DNA from: Tubulanus polymorphus
Taxonomy: Eukaryota > Nemertea > Palaeonemertea > Tubulaniformes > Tubulanidae
Direction: 5' to 3'
Length of the DNA stretch: 64,000 nt
Assembly: GCF_964204645.1 (NCBI RefSeq)
Contig: NC_134029.1
Coordinates: 13,442,850-13,506,849 of the forward strand
A program made the position numbers and the translations under genes. Positions 13,362-21,445 of this stretch are shown piece after piece (positions within the stretch are counted from its first letter, which is position 1; every line of letters begins with the position of its first letter). The notes below the pieces were generated by a model. The model searched no databases, was not told where the DNA came from, and was given only the letters and a program-made list of their open reading frames with translations.

Positions 13362-13756
13362 AGTAATAGGGGTAATGGGCTTTCAGATCAAAGGTCGAAC
13401 GGTCGAGCTCATTAAAAAACAAAACATTAAAAGTAATTTAAAACTATAATATATTTTCATAACCGTGTGTATTTTATATTATAACTAAATATTTATTCTA
13501 AGATATCAATAATTTAAAAAGCATATTGTATTAATTCAATTGGTCGCTCCACTTCGCTACCGCTCCGCTCCGCGACCAATTGATTTATTTACAATACACA
13601 AATTCATATAATCAAATATATTCAAATAATAATAATATTCAACTGAAATGCACACGGTTATGAAAATATATTATAGTTTTAAATTACTTTTAATATATGT
13701 TTTTAATGAACTCGACCATTCAACCTTTGATATGAAAGCCCATTACCCCTATTACT
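13362..13756. repeat. palindromic terminus within the left TIR
   Basis: The first about 115 bp (AGTAATAGGGGTAATGGGC onward) are repeated inverted at about 13640-13756 (ending GCCCATTACCCCTATTACT). The centre at 13537-13582 has 11-bp arms CAATTGGTCGC/GCGACCAATTG around a 24-nt pyrimidine-rich GC core. Between outer arms and centre, the two halves differ. The terminus could thus fold into a long hairpin. Confidence 0.85.
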
Positions 13757-13950
13757 CTTAAAATAATCATATAAATGAATAACATTTAAATCATTGAACT
13801 TCTAAAATCAATTTTAATAAAAAATTTAGTATTAAAATGGAAGCAAATAAGTACTACTGACCAACATGTAATATCAATATAGATAAATCCCAAAAAGCAA
13901 GACACAATAAAACTAAAACACATTTAGAGAATAAATTGAAACTAGAATAT
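13362..13950 (+). repeat. left terminal inverted repeat of copy B
   Basis: About 589 bp that are the inverse of 31081-31684. The repeat includes an outer palindromic part (13362-13756), a spacer, and the start codon plus first about 37 codons of a zinc-finger coding sequence beginning at 13838. Similarity ends at about 13950, after which the left and right ends carry different sequences. Confidence 0.9.
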
Positions 13951-14123
13951 TTACAGTTATATTCAGAACAGTTAACAAAGGCAAAGAAATTTATTGAATT
14001 ATGGAATAATGATCCAAATAATGAACAACAATACGTTGAGTAATTTGATATCAAGGATCCGATGTTTATACTAGAACATGATTCTATTTGAACCTATATA
14101 CATTCTATTTAAAGAGCTATGGA
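13838..14123 (+). pseudogene. TIR zinc-finger N terminus joined to a nuclease-like tail, broken
   Basis: Starts with the same codons as the zinc-finger frame at 31194 (minus strand). A TGA replaces a zinc-binding Cys codon (about 13858). After the TIR ends the sequence continues with a segment like the C terminus of the HNH protein (LQLY.EQLTKAKKFI), then has further stops. The equivalent in copy D (61972-62244) is open. It therefore looks like a small chimeric gene that decayed in this copy. Confidence 0.7.
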
Positions 14124-14203
14124 ATAAATCTATAAATTCACAGCTGTTACAGCCGTTACTATGACGCCGAGACATTATGACTCATAATATTACAAACGTG
14201 TAG

Positions 14204-14290
14204 AGAAAATTCTAGAAAGGTGTGCTGGAACTCTGAATAGAGATGACATGTCATAATCAGAAACGTGTAGAATATTCTATAAAAGGCGCG
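14204..14290 (+). promoter_or_regulatory. heat-shock-element-like repeats and TATA box
   Basis: 14204-14218 is a perfect three-unit nGAAnnTTCnnGAAn. GAATATTC at 14270-14277 gives two more units and is directly followed by TATAAAA at 14278-14284. The homologous part of copy D has a perfect triplet TTCTAGAATATTC at 61883-61895. The arrangement resembles a metazoan heat-shock promoter; function is inferred only. Confidence 0.4.
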
Positions 14291-14437
14291 CCGGAACCAG
14301 ATGACGTGGCATAATCAACGGCGTGTTCATTCTAGAAATCGCCCCGGAAATGAACAGACGCTGTAACATTGTGCTCAGGATATTCTATCTATCGAAACGA
14401 AATTAGGAGTTTATAGTTTACAATTATAAATCTAAAT

Positions 14438-14700
14438 GTAAGTACTGTTTTTTGTAGTTATTGGGGCTATTAAATATGAAACCTTTAGATATATTTAAGT
14501 GTATTTAGTATATCTTTTAGATGGCTAGAGTTGCCGCTAATATCTTTTAGATTAATAAAACGCCATACGCATCAAGAAGTGATAGAGAAACTCAAGATAC
14601 TCTTTCTGACTGAGGAATCAACAGCAATGGAGATATCGACGAACCAATAAGAATTAGCACAAGAAACACAAGAATCGCCAAAAGATCGACGAAGAAACTA
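14438..14700 (+). other. possible small spliced gene downstream of the TATA box
   Basis: A donor-like AAT|GTAAGT at 14438 and an acceptor-like TATCTTTTAG ending at 14550 would define a 113-bp intron, similar in size to introns in the 38-40 kb gene. The following sequence has an open frame for about 37 codons (LIKRHTHQEVIEKLKILFLT) that is conserved in copy D, where it stays open slightly longer. It lies between the putative promoter and the hairpin array. It could equally be non-coding. Confidence 0.25.
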
Positions 14701-14904
14701 TATAAGAATTTCAAAAACATTAAGACTCCAATGATTAAGTTTAACATTTGTTGATGTAGTTAAATATATACCAGCAATTGAAAAAATGCTTGTAATTATA
14801 AATTGTATTTATAGAAATCAAATGATGTATTGGAAGAAATGACTGAACAACTTGTATAATGTATTGTGTAAATCTGTTTGGTGAATTTTTATGTTCGGTC
14901 GTTT

Positions 14905-15245
14905 CTATTTCTAGAATGAATATATAATTAGGATTAACGCATGCGCATTAAGCAAAAGCGCGCACGAATGCGCGGTTTGCTCAGTGGTATGATTCAGATA
15001 TTTTATGTCGGTTGTTTCTATTTACATAATGAATATATAATTATGATTAACGCATGCGCATTAAGCAAAAGCGCGCATGAATGCGCGGTTTGCCCAATGC
15101 GAACACGTTTTGATATTTTCTGTGTTCGGTTGTTTCTATTTTACAGAATTTATAGAATGAATATATAATTATGATTAACGCATGCGCATTAAGCAAAACC
15201 GCGCACGAATGCGCGGTTTGCTCAGTGGTATTATTTAGATATAAA
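14905..15245 (+). repeat. three-copy hairpin array
   Basis: Three imperfect tandem units of about 115-125 bp each contain AATATATAATTA, then CGCATGCGCATTAAGC, then a hairpin. The hairpins are at 14952-14980, 15065-15093 and 15193-15221, with stems GCGCA/TGCGC extended by GCAAA/TTTGC. Copy D has three units at the matching place (60965-61310) with different stem bases that still pair. A TATAAAGG at about 15239 follows the array, about 120 bp upstream of the nuclease gene. Confidence 0.8.
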
Positions 15246-15359
15246 GGAATCGAAACAACTTATCAAAAGCAGCGAGGAATGAAAAAGGATGACGTTGGTC
15301 GAAGAAATGGAAGAGGATTCTAAAATATTAACCAATTTAGTAAAAAATACATATAATAA

Positions 15360-16034
15360 ATGGAACCAGAACAACCACAAACTATCAATATTACAAATAA
15401 CACTGGCGTTATAAACATATACTACAAGAAGTGTTCTAAATGTGAATTAGATAAATCATTAACAGAATTTAGTAAGCGTAAGATTAGCAAAGATGGTTTT
15501 CAATATTGCTGTAAAACTTGTACTAAACTATATACCAAACAATACCGAGAAGATAATGTAGAACATTATAATTATTATATGGCAGAATATATGAGAGAAA
15601 GATATCAAACAGATCTTAATTTTAGATTGAAACAATGCTTAAGATCTAGATTAACACAATTATTCAACAAAGAAACACATTCAGAAACACTATCTAATTT
15701 ATTGGGTTGTTCAGATGAATTTCTCAAATCATGGATTATATTTCAATTCGATGATAAAATGAACATAGATAATTATGGGGATTATTACCATATTTATCAT
15801 ACGTTACCGATTTCTAAATTTAACATGAATGATGAATACAATAAAAAACTTATTTGGAATTGGAAGAATTTAAGACCTTTAGAAAAGAAGGAGAACATAA
15901 TTAAATCTAATAAACTAGATTTACAGTTATATTTAGAACAGTTAACAAAGGCAAAGAAATTTATTGATCAATGGAACAATGATCCAAATAATGAACAATA
16001 CGTTGAGGAATTTGATATCAAGGATCCGAAATGA
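15360..16034 (+). CDS. HNH-type nuclease homologue, catalytic Asp lost
   Basis: A 224-aa protein. An N-terminal four-Cys treble-clef-like segment (CSKC around residue 22, CKTC around 50) precedes a region matching the HNH fold: xHIxH.LPISKFN, then NWKNLRPLEKKENI. The copy-D protein has HIDHVLP; here it is HIYHTLP, so the Asp of the usual DH pair is Tyr. Family knowledge suggests a metal-dependent nuclease; related proteins occur in large DNA viruses and mobile elements. The start is preceded by ACATATAATAAATGG. It is the first gene of the plus-strand block, and its C-terminal LQLYLEQLTKAKKFI segment is duplicated next to the left TIR. Activity here is doubtful. Confidence 0.75.
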   Translation: MEPEQPQTINITNNTGVINIYYKKCSKCELDKSLTEFSKRKISKDGFQYCCKTCTKLYTKQYREDNVEHYNYYMAEYMRERYQTDLNFRLKQCLRSRLTQLFNKETHSETLSNLLGCSDEFLKSWIIFQFDDKMNIDNYGDYYHIYHTLPISKFNMNDEYNKKLIWNWKNLRPLEKKENIIKSNKLDLQLYLEQLTKAKKFIDQWNNDPNNEQYVEEFDIKDPK

Positions 16035-16036
16035 CT

Positions 16037-16312
16037 TATCTGGACAGTTATAATTACTGCTCCTAATAGATAAACAAAAGTAGTGAGATATCAAATAGAT
16101 TTTAAATAAAAAGTATTTAAAAAACAATAACTTCAACTAGCTTGTGAATTCTATTATATTTTTAATATTTTCTTTTCAAAAAAGAATACTTTATATCACA
16201 AATAAAAAATACTAAAAAAACAATAACTAATACTAGAAAACTTTAGCTTTAACTAGCTAGTATCATTTTATAATACTTATAATATTTTTCTTATTAAATT
16301 TCTCTAATATCA
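16037..16312. other. AT-rich intergenic spacer
   Basis: About 275 bp with a repeated AAAAAACAATAACT and ACTAGCTAGT or ACTAGCTTGT motif, also present in copy D (59948-60173). It probably holds the promoter of the following gene. No gene seen. Confidence 0.5.
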
Positions 16313-16915
16313 ATGTCAAAGAAATCTAATAAGAATAGTATTGATATTGAAAAGACATTAGATGATTTGGGTATAAGTGATAATAAAGATACAGTTGTTT
16401 CTAATTCTATTCAAGTTAATAACAATATTGATTATGAATACTACTTATATTGTAAGCATCATCTAGAACTATTGATTGCCGGTGGAAAAACTAAAGGGTT
16501 TTTAACTAAGACTATTACTTTTCAAGAATTAGATGTTATGAAACCAGATAAAGTAATAAAATATTTTAAGATTTATGAAGAAGCAAGATTATCCCGAATA
16601 AATGATTCTATTTCAGATGGTATTGTCAAATGTTATTCTAAGTTATGTAACCAGTTAATACCAATTAATGATGAAAATAAATTATATAGTGATTTGAAAG
16701 ATGACTACTTAGTTATGACTGAATTACAAAAATGGGTTGGTTACGCTTCATTCCAATTAGGATCGTTTATGACATTAATTTCTACTGGCGGCATAACATT
16801 TTCGAATATCAAGCCTATGGAATATAAATCAGGTAAGAACGAAACAGATGAACTACAAACAAACGGTGAAACAGAAAATGAATCAGAACAAAAATTAACT
16901 AAAATAAATGAGTGA
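16313..16915 (+). CDS. conserved 200-aa Polinton protein, function unknown
   Basis: I do not recognise this family. The N terminus is Lys/Asn/Asp-rich. A central part contains YYLYCKHHLELLI near residue 43 and CYSKLCNQLIP near residue 103. A weakly hydrophobic stretch lies at about residues 145-165 (GYASFQLGSFMTLISTGGIT), followed by a charged tail. The 201-aa copy-D version is about 85% identical and also open, which argues for a real gene. Its stop overlaps the next start by 8 nt (ATGAGTGA), so the two are probably expressed together. Confidence 0.75.
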   Translation: MSKKSNKNSIDIEKTLDDLGISDNKDTVVSNSIQVNNNIDYEYYLYCKHHLELLIAGGKTKGFLTKTITFQELDVMKPDKVIKYFKIYEEARLSRINDSISDGIVKCYSKLCNQLIPINDENKLYSDLKDDYLVMTELQKWVGYASFQLGSFMTLISTGGITFSNIKPMEYKSGKNETDELQTNGETENESEQKLTKINE

Positions 16916-17272
16916 TAGCGTTAAGAAAAAGGCTAGATCCGAGAAACAAATTAAATTGGCAAGAGAATTAGGTAAAAGATCTTCAGAATTAAAAAAAGCT
17001 AAGAAAAATAAATTAACTGATATAAATGAATCACAGACTTTATCTGATATTAATTCAAATAATAATCTAATTCTTCTAATGCTGGAAGTAATTATAAATT
17101 ATATATTACAATTGGATTAGTAACAGTTATTATATTATCCGGTGTAATATATAAATCAAAATTCAAATCTGATGATAAATATGATTCCAATGACAATAAA
17201 CCTATCATACCAGAAAATAAGTCAAATCATAAAGCCATTGAAACTAAATCTAAATTATTATTAATGGATTAA
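16908..17272 (+). pseudogene. basic single-pass membrane protein, frameshifted
   Basis: Starts inside the end of the previous gene. The first about 50 residues are very basic (MSDSVKKKARSEKQIK) and in frame. A frameshift at about 17060 ends this frame at 17120, whereas the alternative frame continues with the transmembrane segment LYITIGLVTVIILSGVIY and the acidic/Asn-rich tail seen in copy D (58954-59349, 131 aa, open). The function is unknown; a DNA- or capsid-facing basic head with a membrane anchor is a reasonable reading. Confidence 0.75.
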
Positions 17273-17278
17273 AATAAA

Positions 17279-18382
17279 ATGAAAAAAGAACAATATTTAA
17301 GAGATTTATATTATAACCCAGAAAGTGAAGTATCATATTCTAACGTTTCAGAATTATGGAATAAAATTAAATCTGATAAGAAAAATGGTGATATAAAATA
17401 TAGTGAATTGAAATCATGGTTACAAAATCAACCAACATATCAAATCCACAAGAAAATGGATAAAACTTATTTAACAAGAAAAGTTATGGTTTCATATATC
17501 GATCAACAATGGCAAGCAGATTTAATTGACATGAAGAACTTAGAAGAATACAACAGAGGATATTTCTGGATACTGAATGTTATAGATATATTCAGTAGAT
17601 AGGCATGGTCAATTCCAATCAAAAATAAAACTGGTATAGAAGTAACAAATGCTTTTAAATCTATATTTAAAGAAGCTATTCCAGATAAGATACAATTTGA
17701 TGAAGGTAAAGAATTTTATAACAAACATTTTAAAAAACTATTATCTGATAACGATGTAGATTATTTTTCAACACACTCAGATAAAAAAGCATCTATTATA
17801 GAAAGATTTAATAAAACATTGAAAACTAGAATGTGGAAATACTTTACTGCTAATGAAACATATAAATATATCGATGAGTCTATAAATATATTAGATGATT
17901 TAGTGAAAGGTTATAATAATTCTAAACATAGTTCTATAAATATGAAACCTATACAAGCTAGAAAAGAAGATAATTCGGAAATAGTTTGGAATAATTTATA
18001 TGGAGCATTTGTTACACATGATTTCGGAGAACCTAAATTTAAAAATGTACAACACGTAAGAATATCTAAATATAGAAAAACATTTTATAAAGGTTATACT
18101 CCAAATTTTACTGAAGAAATATTTAAGATTAAAAAGATAATATTAACTAAACCATTTGTTTATAAACTAGAAGATTTAAAAGATGAAGAAATATTAGGTT
18201 ATTTCTATGAACAAGAATTATCACTTGTACCAAATCCAGATGAAATAGAATACAAAATAGAAAAAGTATTGAAAACAAAAACTCTTAAAGGAAAAAAGTA
18301 TTCTTTGGTGAAATATAAAGGATATGATGATAAATTTAATGAATGGATTTTATCTAGTAAAATTAAAAGAATAAATGAATAA
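17279..18382 (+). pseudogene. INT: retroviral-type integrase with chromodomain, one nonsense codon
   Basis: Polinton DDE integrase. The core residues are visible: Asp in QWQADL (about residue 79), Asp in QFDEGKEF and Glu in the SIIERFNKTLKTRMW segment about 34 residues later. The C terminus is a chromodomain (YSLVKYKGYDDKFNEWI). A TAG at 17600-17602 replaces the Tyr codon found in copy D, splitting the gene into 17279-17602 and a remainder ending at 18382. The enzyme inserts the element and makes the 6-bp duplication. The last codons overlap the ATPase start by 8 nt (ATGAATAA). Confidence 0.9.
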
Positions 18383-18986
18383 AGATTTATTTATATTTGA
18401 ACCTCATAATATGTTAGTTACTGGAGTAACAAACTGTGGTAAAACACATTTCATATTAGATTTGTTAGAAACTATTTATAAGAATCATTTTGATAATATA
18501 ATATTATTCTGCCCTACTTATGAAATGAATAAAACATATGATAGAGATATAGTTAAGATGAAAAAGTTTATTATATTAGATCCTAAAACAGTAAAAGAAA
18601 ATTTAGATAATTGTATAAAAATAGCAATTGATGCTTATAAAGGATCAAATACATTATTCATTGTAGATGATTGCGCAAATTTACATGATTCAAAAGTTAG
18701 AGAAAGTGAGTTATGTTATCTAGCTTTCTCTGGAAGACATTTTGGGATAACAACATGGGTTTTAAATCAAAAATATAATTCAATTGTTAAAGACTTTAGG
18801 GAGAATATAAGATTTCTATTTTTATTCTACAACAAAGATAAAAAATCTATGCAACAATCATTGGAAGAAAATCAAATTATACCTACTGAATTATATGATG
18901 AATATATGAATAAATTAAAGAATAATAAAGGTTCAAAATTATTACTGAGACTACAATTTCCATATGAATATAAATTTATAAAATAA
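18375..18986 (+). CDS. ATP: A32/FtsK-HerA-like DNA-packaging ATPase
   Basis: A 203-aa ATPase with Walker A GVTNCGKTH at residues 17-25 and Walker B LFIVDDCAN at about 94-102. A SGRHFGITTWVLNQ segment near residue 118 matches the sensor region of this family. It is predicted to pump the element's DNA into capsids, as in adintoviruses, virophages and large DNA viruses. It overlaps the integrase end by 8 nt, so translation may be coupled. The copy-D version (57256-57870) is open and very similar. Both copies are intact. Confidence 0.9.
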   Translation: MNKDLFIFEPHNMLVTGVTNCGKTHFILDLLETIYKNHFDNIILFCPTYEMNKTYDRDIVKMKKFIILDPKTVKENLDNCIKIAIDAYKGSNTLFIVDDCANLHDSKVRESELCYLAFSGRHFGITTWVLNQKYNSIVKDFRENIRFLFLFYNKDKKSMQQSLEENQIIPTELYDEYMNKLKNNKGSKLLLRLQFPYEYKFIK

Positions 18987-19324
18987 ATATTTGTATACCT
19001 ATGTATTACATACCCTAATACCTGATACCCTATTAGATACCTTAAATACTTAAAACCCCCTTTTTTAAAATAAATATTATTTATACAATTTTCAACCAAT
19101 TTATTTTCATTTTTTCAACAAATATATGAATAAGTTTGAAAATAATTAAGGTTATTTATTATTACTGAGGTTTCAATTTCCATATGAGTATCAGTTTATA
19201 GAATAAGATATTTTTATGTATTAGATTGTATTAGATTGTATTAAATATGTATTAAATACCTTAAATACCTTAAATACTTAAAACCCCCTTTTTTATTTAC
19301 TATTATTTTATACAATTTTCAACC
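18900..19324 (+). repeat. tandem duplication at the convergent gene junction
   Basis: The last about 85 bp of the ATPase gene plus about 110 bp downstream recur in decayed form. 18903-18985 matches about 19127-19206, and CCTTAAATACTTAAAACCCCCTTTTTT at 19040 recurs at about 19266, each followed by TTATACAATTTTCAACC. The junction separates the plus and minus gene blocks and probably holds their transcript ends. The T-runs are consistent with this but do not prove it. Confidence 0.75.
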
Positions 19325-19331
19325 TTTATTA

Positions 19332-20126
19332 TTATTTGATTGTTAGATAATTACTTTCTGAATCACTTTCACTATCAGACCCTAACAATTTTCTCAAATT
19401 CTCTACCGAATTTTCTTCTTCAAATTCTCTATTATTTTTATACTTATTTTTCACCTTTTTTACCGAATCATCAATAGTTGTTTCATTGTTATGCTTATTC
19501 ATCCAATCAAATTTATCATTATTTTCTACTTTATGTTTCATAGAATCTTTATTAGTGTTTGCTCCTAATATTTCATTTACAGTGTTTGATCCTAATATTT
19601 CATTAGCATCAGTTAAATCTAATTCATCTTTATTAGGTGTTGCTAATAAAAAATCTTCATATAATTCTTTACCATTTACTTTTTTATTTGAAACAAATTT
19701 TTTAACATATCTAAATGGGTGTTCTATAAATTCTCTTAAACCAACACGTTCTATAACATTAGTAATATGTACCTTTGTATTCATATGTTTATTCCAATTT
19801 GATGGAGCGTTTGAAAATTCACCTTTACAATAATCACAATAATTTCTATTTTCACTAACATTTAATATTATTTCATCATTAGATGTAGAAGGTATTACTG
19901 TAGTAGGTATTACTGTAGTAGGTATTACATTATTATCAATTACATTACTTAAATTATCAACAACACCACTTTTATTATTATCGATTTCTATTAGTTGAGT
20001 TTTATAAATTTTGAAAATAGGATCAAATATCAAAGCTATATTACAAGGTATTACATAATATAAACCATCATTATTTTCATGTGTATCGATGTATGGAATA
20101 TGTTTATATACTTTACCTCCTTCCAT
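19332..20126 (-). CDS. zinc-finger protein of the variable slot (copy B version)
   Basis: A 264-aa protein starting MEGG, with one C2H2 finger at about residues 97-121 (YCDYCKGEF...HMNTKVH). It has short internal repeats (VIPTT three times; NEILG twice) and an acidic Ser-rich tail. It sits between capsid and ATPase. The gene in the same place in copy D also starts MEGG but encodes a different 396-aa protein with three fingers, so this slot is variable. The upstream sequence TTTAATAAATATATATATAATAAATGG belongs to the zinc-finger-type start motif class. The role is unknown; nucleic-acid binding is inferred. Confidence 0.75.
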   Translation of the reverse strand: MEGGKVYKHIPYIDTHENNDGLYYVIPCNIALIFDPIFKIYKTQLIEIDNNKSGVVDNLSNVIDNNVIPTTVIPTTVIPSTSNDEIILNVSENRNYCDYCKGEFSNAPSNWNKHMNTKVHITNVIERVGLREFIEHPFRYVKKFVSNKKVNGKELYEDFLLATPNKDELDLTDANEILGSNTVNEILGANTNKDSMKHKVENNDKFDWMNKHNNETTIDDSVKKVKNKYKNNREFEEENSVENLRKLLGSDSESDSESNYLTIK

Positions 20127-20158
20127 TTATTATATATATATTTATTAAAGTTAAAATT

Positions 20159-21403
20159 TTAATACATAACACTATCTAATTGTGAATTCACAATATTTAA
20201 TTGCGCGTCAGATATAATATAAATGTGCATTTTGAAATTTTTGATTCCTTTATTCTTTGTCATGAATAATTGTATTCCATCTTTAGTGTTCTGTAGTTTT
20301 TTCCCAGAACGATGTAATGAATTATCCTCTGCTGTTCTAAAATCTAACCATAATGCGTATTTATTACCGGTATAATAATCAATTTGATTAATATTACAAT
20401 TTTCAGATGATTTCACTTTTTCATTCATAAAATGTTTTCTAATTTCTGGCCACTGATCAATCATTCTCATTCCTTGACAAAATATTTTATTTGCTATTCC
20501 TTCGATAAATATTTCTATTTTTGTTATTTCATGATTATAATAATTATCAACATTTATTGCGCCATTAGTATATGTTGCAATTGTAAAAAATATTAATATA
20601 CCTTTAATAGATCTTCTTGGGAAGTTAATATTGTCATTAATTATTTCATCATTTGCATTAATGGTAACAGTTTTAAATTTATCAATATAATCATATAATA
20701 ATGAAAATCCTTGATTGTATTGAGTTTGAATTATACTTGAAATATTTTCATCAGTTACTGTATCATATTCTAAACATATATTCGATAATTTATAACTCAT
20801 ATCTTTATTAACGCTAGATAATACAATTTCATTTACAGGAGCAAATGTTATTTCGAATATAACGTCTTCTTGAATTGCATATTTATATAAAGGCGCATTG
20901 TTATTTATCAATTCAAAGTCTAATGGAATTTTATATTTGCTTCCATATATACTTTTTATCAATTTATCTACAGCATTAGTTAATATTGCGCTATTAGCTT
21001 CTGATCTTAATTTATTTTGGTTTTCCGATTGAATGCCCTGAAATATATTATTTCTATTTTCTTTAGTTACCCATAAATCTTTATAATGCATGAATAAATT
21101 ATAATCATCTAATGAGAAAACTGTTTCTGGACCAATCTTTATAGTTAATTTTTTAATCAAATATCTTCCAACATTATCAACAACATAATTATTATTATTA
21201 CCGATTACTTTTATATCGGCTGATAAATAAATACTATTTGGAACGTAAAAAGTATTTTGTGTTAATCTAGGAATTCTAACGTATAAAGTTTCATCGGGAT
21301 TAATATTTGAAGGATTATGAGTAATTATATGATGTGATCTTTCTGCTTTAATAGCATTAGATATTCTAGAAATCTTAGAAGGACTTATATAACTCCCACC
21401 CAT
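20159..21403 (-). CDS. MCP: major capsid protein, double jelly-roll type
   Basis: A 414-aa protein matching the size and character of Polinton capsid proteins. The N-terminal block contains HNPSNINPDETLYVRIPR and a beta-rich body follows. In a complete virion it would form pseudo-hexameric trimers. The copy-D version (54133-55380, 415 aa) is open and about 95% identical, the best-preserved pair in the window. The start is preceded by TTTTTTTTGTTAAATAAATGG, the structural-gene motif. It is the first gene of the structural block read from the convergent junction. Fold assignment is by family resemblance. Confidence 0.8.
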   Translation of the reverse strand: MGGSYISPSKISRISNAIKAERSHHIITHNPSNINPDETLYVRIPRLTQNTFYVPNSIYLSADIKVIGNNNNYVVDNVGRYLIKKLTIKIGPETVFSLDDYNLFMHYKDLWVTKENRNNIFQGIQSENQNKLRSEANSAILTNAVDKLIKSIYGSKYKIPLDFELINNNAPLYKYAIQEDVIFEITFAPVNEIVLSSVNKDMSYKLSNICLEYDTVTDENISSIIQTQYNQGFSLLYDYIDKFKTVTINANDEIINDNINFPRRSIKGILIFFTIATYTNGAINVDNYYNHEITKIEIFIEGIANKIFCQGMRMIDQWPEIRKHFMNEKVKSSENCNINQIDYYTGNKYALWLDFRTAEDNSLHRSGKKLQNTKDGIQLFMTKNKGIKNFKMHIYIISDAQLNIVNSQLDSVMY

Positions 21404-21445
21404 TTATTTAACAAAAAAAAATTAATTATTTATTTTTTATCATGG

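Noticed and set aside
14941-15168. 75-codon open frame in the hairpin array
   Set aside because: It is a translation of the repeat units; copy D does not keep the frame.
16142-16312. Origin of replication in the AT-rich spacer
   Set aside because: Only AT-richness and weak repeats; Polinton replication is expected to start at the termini.
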